Assembly: GCA_003514305.1 (NCBI GenBank)
Contig: DORE01000141.1
Span: forward strand, 1-13,024
Length of the DNA stretch: 13,024 bases
Reading direction: 5' to 3'
Source of the DNA: Gammaproteobacteria bacterium
GTDB taxonomy: Bacteria > Pseudomonadota > Gammaproteobacteria > Pseudomonadales > Pseudohongiellaceae
The notes under the pieces are model-generated. The model saw only the letters and a list, made by a program, of their open reading frames with translations. It was not told the origin of the DNA and did not search any database. Made by a program: the position numbers and the translations under genes. Below, one piece after another: positions 1-4,733 of the stretch; positions within the stretch are counted from its first letter, which is position 1, and each line of letters opens with the position of its first letter.

Positions 1-1201
1 TCAGGTGGCCCGATTGCTGAAGTGCTTCGGTGAGCGCAAGCCGTGTCTGCTTTTCCAGCTCAATGCCTGCCAGCAGGCTTTCGGTGCGTTGATTCAAGGC
101 CAGCAGATAATTAGTGGTGGACAGATCACCCGTGCGCCATTGCCGTTTCAGCAGTTCGGCGCTGTTCTCGACCCGACCCTGAACAACCTCTTGCCAGCGG
201 CGATATTGCTGTTCAAAGCGCTGCCAGGTGGCCTGTGCAGCCTGCCAGTCAAAGCGCTGCTTGCGGTAGATAGCCTGAAAACGAGCCTCGGCCTCCAGCG
301 CTATGCGTTCAGCGGCGCGAGTTTCTGCGCTGAAGTTGTTGCGGACATTCAACGGGATGGAGAAGGTCAGCCCGACAACGCTCTCTCCACCATCACGACC
401 GGAATTGACGCCAAAGGTGGGCTCCGCCTTGGCGGTACGCCGTGTCACTTCAGCTTCCTCCTTCAGCGACTGCCAGCGGGCGTGGGCGCTGGCTACGGCC
501 GGGTGTTGCAGTAACTCCTGATCCGAGGTCAAGTCTGGCTGGGAGGGCCAGAAATCATCAGGAATGCCGCCTCGCGTGGGCGCCCATGCGGGCAGCAGCT
601 CGCGAACCCGGATTTCGGCTTTCTGTATCGCGGCTTCGGCCTCGGCAACCTGAGCCAGCTGCTGTGACAGGGACAGAAAGGTGAGTTCGGCATCGATGCT
701 GCCCAGATCACCTGCCTGCTGGCGCTTATCCACCTGTTCGAGCAAGGCGTTAAGTTGCTGCTGTTGCGCTTGGGCAATGGCGGCGGCGCGGTTGGCGGCA
801 TGCCACTCCACCAGTGCGGCAAGCGCCTCGGCGGTTTTGTCCAACACTTGTTGCTGGTACAGCGCTTCGGCGGCGCTTCGCATAAAGCCCGCCTGCTGCC
901 GTCTTGCACCCCGTCTGTCCCACCAGTCGATGGTCTGCTGAACGCCGACCCGGTAGTTGTCTTCCTCTCCATTACGCTCCAAATCGGTGGACAGCTCCGG
1001 GTTGTAAAGCGGCTGCTCCAGCGCATCGGCGCTGGCGTTGGAGCCCAGCAATTGCTCGCGGGCGGCAAGCACCTCGGGGTGTTGTTGTATCTGGGAGGCG
1101 AGCCAGGCGCTCCAACTCGATGTCTCTGCGTAAGCAAACATGGGCAGAAAAAGCACGCACGCGCCCAGCAAGGCCCGTCTGGGCCAGTCAAATCGTCTCA
1201 T
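1..1201 (-). CDS. czcC: CzcC-like outer-membrane factor of an RND metal-efflux system (partial, 3' end outside window)
   Basis: The open frame starts at ATG 1201 and runs off the left edge after 400 codons without a stop. CzcC-family proteins are usually a little over 400 residues, so only a few residues should be missing. Residues 1-25 form a signal peptide (basic start, hydrophobic core, cleavage after AYA). The mature part is rich in Ala, Gln, Glu and Leu with long helical, coiled-coil-like stretches (about 105-200 and 290-400), as in TolC-type outer-membrane factors. An early QHPEVLAARE segment and a QQTIDWWDRRGARR segment near residue 90 resemble CzcC rather than TolC itself. By family, the protein forms the outer-membrane channel for a CzcA pump and CzcB adaptor. 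AGGAG lies 7 bases before the start. The preceding gene ends 17 bases upstream, suggesting one transcript. The metal is inferred from the neighbouring CadR and CDF genes. Confidence 0.8.
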   Translation of the reverse strand, partial: MRRFDWPRRALLGACVLFLPMFAYAETSSWSAWLASQIQQHPEVLAAREQLLGSNASADALEQPLYNPELSTDLERNGEEDNYRVGVQQTIDWWDRRGARRQQAGFMRSAAEALYQQQVLDKTAEALAALVEWHAANRAAAIAQAQQQQLNALLEQVDKRQQAGDLGSIDAELTFLSLSQQLAQVAEAEAAIQKAEIRVRELLPAWAPTRGGIPDDFWPSQPDLTSDQELLQHPAVASAHARWQSLKEEAEVTRRTAKAEPTFGVNSGRDGGESVVGLTFSIPLNVRNNFSAETRAAERIALEAEARFQAIYRKQRFDWQAAQATWQRFEQQYRRWQEVVQGRVENSAELLKRQWRTGDLSTTNYLLALNQRTESLLAGIELEKQTRLALTEALQQSGHL

Positions 1202-1218
1202 ATTGATGCTCCTGAAAT

Positions 1219-1647
1219 TCAGCGTGCGACGGTTTGGTCGTGCACCGGATTTTGCCGTTGTTGGGGTTCATCCCGGTGAAAGGCGACCTTTATTACGGTA
1301 TCACCAGGCAAGGCGGGGAGCTTTGCAGAAAAACGCACGCCGCCCTTGCGTGATGCGCGTCTGGTGAGAAGGCGCGGTGAGTAATCAGTGGTTGTTTCCG
1401 CAATCAATTCGTTATCAGCAGACCAGGCTGCGATGTCTACATGGCCTCGGGGAAGGCCGTAGCGCAGGTGAGCATCCATCCGTCCGAAGACGGTCAGCTC
1501 CGCGGCGGTATGGTTCACGGTCACCTGGCGTAAATGCCAGCGTTGGTTGTCGATATTGACGACTTCAATTTCAGGCAAGCTGCTTCCGGCCTGAGCGGAA
1601 TTGACAAGCGCGAGGCTCAGCGCGAGCCCAATAGCGATCTGTTTCAT
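1219..1647 (-). CDS. small secreted protein of unknown function in the metal-efflux operon
   Basis: This gene encodes 142 residues. Residues 1-20 are a clear signal peptide ending in AQA, so the mature protein is probably periplasmic. The rest is a soluble, mixed beta-type sequence with no transmembrane segment and no cysteine, but several histidines (WHLRQ, NHTA, DAHLRYG, RGHVD, AFHRDE) that could bind metal. I do not recognise the family. An AGGGTG ribosome-binding site lies 8 bases before the ATG. The gene sits 17 bases upstream of the CzcC-like gene and 81 bases after the Cys/His-rich gene, all on the same strand, so it is probably co-transcribed with the efflux pump. A role as periplasmic metal chaperone or accessory factor is inference from position only. 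Confidence 0.75.
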   Translation of the reverse strand: MKQIAIGLALSLALVNSAQAGSSLPEIEVVNIDNQRWHLRQVTVNHTAAELTVFGRMDAHLRYGLPRGHVDIAAWSADNELIAETTTDYSPRLLTRRASRKGGVRFSAKLPALPGDTVIKVAFHRDEPQQRQNPVHDQTVAR

Positions 1648-1679
1648 GATGTTTCACCCTAAAATAAATACCAATTGTT

Positions 1680-1702
1680 CGCTGTAACCCAAGTCTACAG
1701 CG
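1680..1702. other. 7-bp perfect stem-loop between two efflux-operon genes
   Basis: CGCTGTA (1680-1686) and TACAGCG (1696-1702) are perfect inverted repeats around a 9-base loop. The structure lies 26 bases past the stop of the Cys/His-rich gene and 32 bases before the start of the 142-residue secreted-protein gene. No U-tract follows on the transcribed (minus) strand, so it is not a standard intrinsic terminator. It could be an RNA-processing or stabilising hairpin, or chance. Confidence 0.35.
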
Positions 1703-1728
1703 ACTGATGACGTGCTTTTGAGGCGCGA

Positions 1729-2097
1729 TCAGGCGATTGGAGGGCGAAACAGAGAGGGGGGAATACCAGAGGTGAGGTTGGCCTGATAGTCGGCTTGTCC
1801 GTTTTCTGAGAATAAATTGGCCAAGTGTGAAGCGGCTCCGGTCAGAACGACAGAGCCGTGGCCATGACAATGGCAGCAATGGTGGCAGTCATATACAGAC
1901 TGTCCGGGCTGATCGGGTGTCTGCTTGGCGAGCAGATTGTCGTTTTGGGTATCAGTGGCACTGGATTGGTGCGAATGGTCGAATTCCAAGTGCTCCGTCC
2001 CGAATTGATGAAGCTGGTGAACGTCCGCCATGGCAGCCACGGATTGCAGGGCAATCAGTAGAGCCAGTAGACAAGTTAAATGATGGCGGATGTTCAT
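1729..2097 (-). CDS. CzcI/DUF2946-like secreted Cys/His-rich protein
   Basis: This gene encodes 122 residues. A signal peptide covers about residues 1-24 (hydrophobic core LLALLIALQSV, cleavage after AAMA). The mature region has two apparent metal-binding patches: His-rich HLEFDHSH around residue 40, and CHHCCHCHGHG at 71-81, which packs four Cys and several His into eleven residues. The C-terminus reads IPPSLFRPP, a Pro-rich ending typical of small proteins encoded upstream of czcCBA and cop-type efflux genes (CzcI-like, DUF2946). By family context it is a periplasmic metal-binding or regulatory accessory, but its mechanism is not established. It lies between the CDF gene (91-base gap) and the 142-residue secreted-protein gene. 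The Shine-Dalgarno is poor (AAGGG about 16 bases upstream), so translation may be weak. The start is fixed by the signal peptide. Confidence 0.75.
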   Translation of the reverse strand: MNIRHHLTCLLALLIALQSVAAMADVHQLHQFGTEHLEFDHSHQSSATDTQNDNLLAKQTPDQPGQSVYDCHHCCHCHGHGSVVLTGAASHLANLFSENGQADYQANLTSGIPPSLFRPPIA

Positions 2098-2156
2098 GTG
2101 AAATGTGGAGCCCTTATGTTGTCAGGTTCAAAACACTAGCTGCCATAGACTATCAT

Positions 2157-2162
2157 ATTATA
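2157..2162 (-). promoter_or_regulatory. candidate -10 box for the Cys/His-rich gene and downstream efflux genes
   Basis: The minus strand reads a perfect TATAAT at 2162-2157, about 60 bases upstream of the Cys/His-rich gene start, in the 91-base gap after the CDF gene. It lies within an imperfect palindrome (CTAT...ATAG). No convincing -35 element sits 16-18 bases upstream (GAAACG-like), so the promoter, if used, would need an activator or be weak. Confidence 0.3.
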
Positions 2163-2188
2163 GAAAAGTTCACCAAAACCGTTTCCGG

Positions 2189-3088
2189 TCAGGATTTCAG
2201 CTGCAAAATACGTCGTGCACCGTTTAGGACAACGACGCCAATAATGAGACCAATCACCAGATCCGGATAGCGGGAACCGGTCCAGGCGACCAGGCCACCA
2301 GCCAGGATAACCCCCAGATTGGCAATCACGTCGTTGGCGGAGAATATCCAGCTGGCTTTCATATGCGCTCCACGATTCCTGCTTTTGGCGATCAGCACAA
2401 GGCACAACACATTGGCCGCCAAAGCAGCCAGGCCCATACTCATCATCAGGACGGACGCTGGCTCGCTGCCAAACATAAACCGCCGCACAACTTCACTCAA
2501 AGCGCCAAACGCCAACATCAGTTGCAACCAGCCAGAAAAATGTGCCGAGCGCAGTTTCAACCGAGTGCTGCGCCCAACGGCATAGAGCGCCACGCCATAA
2601 ACGGCGGCATCAGCGAACATGTCCAGGGAATCGGCGATCAAGCCAGTGGATTGCGCCCACCAGCCGATGGTGATTTCAATGACAAACATGATGCCGTTGA
2701 TGGCGAGTAGCCATTTCAGAATACCCGATTCTTTTTGTGCCTCCTGTTGTGCATCTTCATGTGCTTGGGCGATGGCATCACTGTCTACGGGTGATGTGAT
2801 TTCAAGCGTAGCGCCCAAACCAACAGAGTGCATCCGTTCCTCAATCACATCGGCATTATCCCCATGAAAGATACGCACTATGCGATTGGGGGTATCAAAT
2901 TCCAGCGTTACTTTGGGTTCCACACTATCCAATGCCATGCGGATCACGCCTTCCTCCGAAGGGCAGTCCATCCTGGAGACATGATACTCGCTAACATAGC
3001 CGCCTTGGACGACGCTTGTGCCATCGGAAATCTGTGGTGTGTTGTCTCGTGCATCGCTGTTACAGCTAGCACAGCATTGCTCAGTCAT
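2189..3088 (-). CDS. cation diffusion facilitator (CDF)-type transporter with N-terminal metal-binding domain
   Basis: The product is 299 residues. A Cys-rich tip (C5, C6, C9) precedes a heavy-metal-associated-like domain at about 32-98 with a MDCPSEE motif (C42). A helical linker (105-122) then leads into a membrane domain of about six segments (roughly 125-297). In the second segment, ADSLDMFAD places D153, D156 and D160 like the DxxxD metal site of CDF transporters. The fifth segment has ANDVIAN (D253, N257), a variant of the usual HxxxD. The chain stops after the last membrane segment, so the C-terminal cytoplasmic domain of CzcD/YiiP-type proteins is absent. Proteins of this length and layout commonly pair with Cd(II)/Pb(II)-responsive regulators, as here with cadR. 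Likely role: export of Cd/Zn/Pb-type cations by proton antiport (family knowledge). The start is supported by the divergent MerR-class promoter upstream. Confidence 0.85.
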   Translation of the reverse strand: MTEQCCASCNSDARDNTPQISDGTSVVQGGYVSEYHVSRMDCPSEEGVIRMALDSVEPKVTLEFDTPNRIVRIFHGDNADVIEERMHSVGLGATLEITSPVDSDAIAQAHEDAQQEAQKESGILKWLLAINGIMFVIEITIGWWAQSTGLIADSLDMFADAAVYGVALYAVGRSTRLKLRSAHFSGWLQLMLAFGALSEVVRRFMFGSEPASVLMMSMGLAALAANVLCLVLIAKSRNRGAHMKASWIFSANDVIANLGVILAGGLVAWTGSRYPDLVIGLIIGVVVLNGARRILQLKS

Positions 3089-3100
3089 ATTAAAACGCTC

Positions 3101-3129
3101 TTGTTTTTTCCTGGTTATGCAGTTTAAAT
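3101..3129 (+). promoter_or_regulatory. candidate cadR promoter overlapping the CadR operator
   Basis: TTGTTT (3101-3106) and TTAAAT (3124-3129) are spaced by 17 bases on the plus strand, upstream of cadR. The CadR dyad (3128-3148) lies immediately downstream of the -10, where bound CadR could repress its own gene. The boxes are only partial sigma-70 matches. Confidence 0.4.
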
Positions 3130-3151
3130 TCTATAGTCACTATAGAATCAA
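3121..3151 (-). promoter_or_regulatory. CadR-regulated MerR-class promoter and operator for the CDF gene
   Basis: On the minus strand, TTGATT (3151-3146) and TAAACT (3126-3121) are separated by 19 bases. This is the over-long spacer that MerR-family activators correct by twisting DNA. The spacer holds a perfect 9-base inverted repeat, ATTCTATAG / CTATAGAAT, around TCA (3128-3148). It closely resembles known CadR/ZntR operators with CTATAG half-sites. The promoter points at the CDF gene starting 33 bases further on. The same operator would overlap the start region of cadR on the other strand, fitting autoregulation. Confidence 0.85.
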
Positions 3152-3168
3152 GAGTGAAATTGGTGGTT

Positions 3169-3558
3169 ATGAAAATAGGAGAATTGGCGAGCGTTACCGG
3201 CTGCTCAATACAGACGATCCGTTATTATGAAAAAGAAAATCTGCTGCCCTCAACCCAACGCACCGAGGGAAATTTTCGCTTGTATGACAAAGCGGCCGTC
3301 GACCTGTTGCTGTTCATTAAACACTGCCGCAGTCTGGATCTCAGCTTGAAGGAAATCCGTCAACTATTGGCGCTCAAACGCTCGCCTGGCGCGCAATGTG
3401 ATAAGGTGAATCGGATGATGGACGCCCATATTCAACAAGTGGAAGACCGCATTGCCGAGCTGACGCAATTGCGTAGGCAACTCAAAGCGTTGCGCCGCAG
3501 TTGCTCAAGCGACCGCACGGTGGAGCAGTGCGGCATACTGCAAAATCTGACCACCTAG
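3169..3558 (+). CDS. cadR: Cd(II)/Pb(II)-responsive MerR-family regulator CadR
   Basis: With ATG 3169 the protein is 129 residues and begins MKIGELA, the standard CadR start. An in-frame GTG at 3154 would add five residues but is less typical. A winged helix-turn-helix occupies about residues 1-70 (TGCSIQTIRYYEKENLLP), followed by the long dimerisation helix (79-112). The metal-sensing cysteines are at C77 (GAQCDKVN), C112 (RRSC) and C121 (VEQCGIL), the pattern of Cd/Pb-sensing CadR. The His-rich tail of some CadR proteins is absent. The ribosome-binding site is weak (GGTGG very close to the ATG). It diverges from the CDF gene across the operator at 3128-3148 and should activate that gene on metal binding. 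Its TAG stop overlaps a palindromic CTAG. Confidence 0.92.
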   Translation: MKIGELASVTGCSIQTIRYYEKENLLPSTQRTEGNFRLYDKAAVDLLLFIKHCRSLDLSLKEIRQLLALKRSPGAQCDKVNRMMDAHIQQVEDRIAELTQLRRQLKALRRSCSSDRTVEQCGILQNLTT

Positions 3559-3737
3559 TCAGAATCCGAAGCGGTAACATTGGTTTTCTGATCATTGGAA
3601 GTCACACGTCTACCCTGGATATCCCATTCCACCTTGTTCGGCGATTTTTCACTGAGGTCGGGCTCATGGCGCAGTTTCTGGCCAGTTCCAGGGAAACTGC
3701 TCGAGGCTATGTCCGTGTAGACAGGCGAGGCAAGGCA
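3559..3737. other. non-coding stretch between cadR and the toxin-antitoxin promoter, with a strong hairpin
   Basis: I see no supported gene here. GCAGTTTC (3671-3678) and GAAACTGC (3693-3700) form a perfect 8-base inverted repeat. TGG/CCA extends the stem inward past a two-base bulge. No T-run follows on either strand, so it is not a simple intrinsic terminator. The stretch could hold a recombination site or a junction between the cad cargo and the transposition module. No Tn3-type terminal repeat (GGGGTCC...) is present. Confidence 0.4.
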
Positions 3738-3767
3738 TTGACGTAGATCGCTCGTTTCGAATATTAT
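3738..3767 (+). promoter_or_regulatory. sigma-70-like promoter for the toxin-antitoxin module
   Basis: TTGACG (3738-3743) and TATTAT (3762-3767) with an 18-base spacer make a good vegetative promoter 37 bases before the antitoxin ATG. Imperfect inverted half-sites GTTTCGA (3754-3760) and TCGAAC (3775-3780) flank the -10 and expected start. They are plausible operator sites for the Phd-type antitoxin, which usually autoregulates. The same transcript could continue through the toxin gene into tnpA. Confidence 0.6.
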
Positions 3768-3803
3768 GGACGAATCGAACGATATTTGGTGAGGTACCAG
3801 ACC

Positions 3804-4064
3804 ATGGACACACTTTCTGCCAATGAAGCCAAAACCCAGTTTGGTGACCTGCTGCTAAAAGCGCAACGTGCGCCAATCCAGATCAATAAAAACGGAAAAC
3901 CGGTTGCTGTGGTTATCTCAATGGATGAGTACGAGAGCATTAAAGCGCTCAAGCTGAGATTGTTGCAGTCGAGGGCCACTCAGACCAAAGCTGATATCAA
4001 AGCAGGTAACACCGTTGATGGTGAAGCATTTTTTAATGATTTGGAATCAGGTCACCACGACTAG
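3804..4064 (+). CDS. Phd/YefM-family antitoxin
   Basis: This gene encodes 86 residues from ATG 3804, preceded by GGTGAGG 9 bases upstream. An earlier in-frame TTG at 3786 is less likely. The N-terminal half (LSANEAKTQFGDLLLKAQ, then INKNGKPVAVVISMDEYESI) is the classic Phd/YefM DNA-binding and dimerisation fold. The C-terminal part (about 50-86) is charged and probably disordered until bound to the toxin. By family it neutralises a ParE/RelE toxin and represses the shared promoter. The cognate toxin is likely the ParE-like gene two frames downstream, with an unrecognised gene in between. Toxin-antitoxin pairs next to tnpA are known in Tn3-family transposons. Confidence 0.9.
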   Translation: MDTLSANEAKTQFGDLLLKAQRAPIQINKNGKPVAVVISMDEYESIKALKLRLLQSRATQTKADIKAGNTVDGEAFFNDLESGHHD

Positions 4065-4090
4065 ACGATAAAATTTCTGGGGGAAGAAAA

Positions 4091-4369
4091 ATGTCTGCTG
4101 TCGAGCTGAATGCAGAACAACTTCAGATGGTAAAGATCATCCATGACCACGCCCTCCGGTTTCCTCTTACCGAAGCCGGGGATGAGCAATTATTGCAAAC
4201 CTGCTACGACTACATGGATGTGTTCAAACGGGTGATGGATAGCACCTCTCACATCCAAATGGATTACATCTGTCAGCAATACGATGGCTTTTATCGTTTT
4301 GCCAAACTCATGGAAATGCTGGCACAGGGGATCGCCGATGGCATTGTCGATGTTCCCAAGGATCATTAG
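4091..4369 (+). CDS. unrecognised 92-residue protein between antitoxin and toxin
   Basis: This gene encodes 92 residues from ATG 4091 with a strong ribosome-binding site (GGGGGAAG, 4079-4086). The protein is acidic and predicted mostly helical, with no signal peptide or membrane segment. Notable segments are ELNAEQLQMVKIIHDHA near the start and YICQQYDGFYRFAKLMEML around 55-75. There are two cysteines and no recognisable catalytic motif. I do not recognise the family. It sits 26 bases after the antitoxin stop and 15 bases before the toxin start, all on one strand, so it is almost certainly in the same operon. It could be an accessory chaperone-like third component, a transposition-linked factor, or an unrelated insert. 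The strong ribosome-binding site beside the toxin's poor one suggests higher expression than the toxin. Confidence 0.75.
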   Translation: MSAVELNAEQLQMVKIIHDHALRFPLTEAGDEQLLQTCYDYMDVFKRVMDSTSHIQMDYICQQYDGFYRFAKLMEMLAQGIADGIVDVPKDH

Positions 4370-4384
4370 TCCCGCCAATACGCC

Positions 4385-4693
4385 ATGTCAAATTACCGCT
4401 TAACCCCGGATGCTCAATCCGATCTTATCGACATTCGTCGTTTTACCCTAGACCGATGGGGAGAAGCGCAGTCGAAGAAATACCTGTTCGAACTCCGACA
4501 AACCCTTCACCTGCTGGCTGAAACCCCGTCCCTGGGAAAGCCCAGGCCGGATGTAGGGGAGGACGTGTTGAGCTTCCCCCACATCAGTCATGTCATTTAT
4601 TACGTGGTTCATGCGCAGCAGTTGGTGGTGTTTGGTGTCCTGCACAAGCGGATGGTGCCAGTGAATCACCTGGATGGGCGCGAGGTGATTTAA
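4385..4693 (+). CDS. ParE/RelE-family toxin
   Basis: The product is 102 residues. The ParE pattern is clear: YRLTPDAQSDLIDIRRFTLDRWG at the start, a central helix (YLFELRQTLHLLAETPSLGKPRPDV), then HISHVIYYVV, LVVFGVLHKRM and a C-terminal tail. These match the helical hairpin plus beta-sheet of ParE toxins, whose family targets DNA gyrase; the related RelE branch cleaves mRNA. The gene has no evident Shine-Dalgarno and starts 15 bases after the middle gene, so translation is probably coupled and low. The stop is 40 bases before tnpA. The full-length core gives no sign of decay, so the toxin could be active. Confidence 0.9.
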   Translation: MSNYRLTPDAQSDLIDIRRFTLDRWGEAQSKKYLFELRQTLHLLAETPSLGKPRPDVGEDVLSFPHISHVIYYVVHAQQLVVFGVLHKRMVPVNHLDGREVI

Positions 4694-4733
4694 ATGTGGC
4701 TGACGATCGGGCCGCATTGAATCGGCACTCGCT

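Noticed and set aside
5..514. 169-residue plus-strand frame at the left edge
   Set aside because: Antisense to the CzcC-like gene, with no ribosome-binding site or recognisable motif.
529..1191. 220-residue minus-strand frame
   Set aside because: Rich in Pro, Arg, Ser and Trp with no domain. It lies in another frame of the CzcC-like gene, which has a signal peptide, ribosome-binding site and family features.
755..1279. 174-residue plus-strand frame
   Set aside because: Antisense shadow of the CzcC-like gene extending into the next gene; repetitive low-complexity composition.
1827..2270. 147-residue plus-strand frame across the CzcI-like gene and the following gap
   Set aside because: Antisense to a gene with a signal peptide and metal motif; no family features.
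3555..3850. Minus-strand open frame opposite the cadR-antitoxin gap, with protein-like segments such as KVEWDIQGRRVTS and a stop sharing the CTAG of the cadR stop
   Set aside because: It has no ATG, GTG or TTG start with a ribosome-binding site, and its upstream part is antisense to the antitoxin and its promoter. It could be a decayed gene remnant, but a database search would be needed to support it.
3559..4733. Possible left terminal repeat or res site of the Tn3-family element near the toxin-antitoxin genes
   Set aside because: No GGGGTCC-type sequence occurs here, and without a resolvase gene no res subsites can be assigned.
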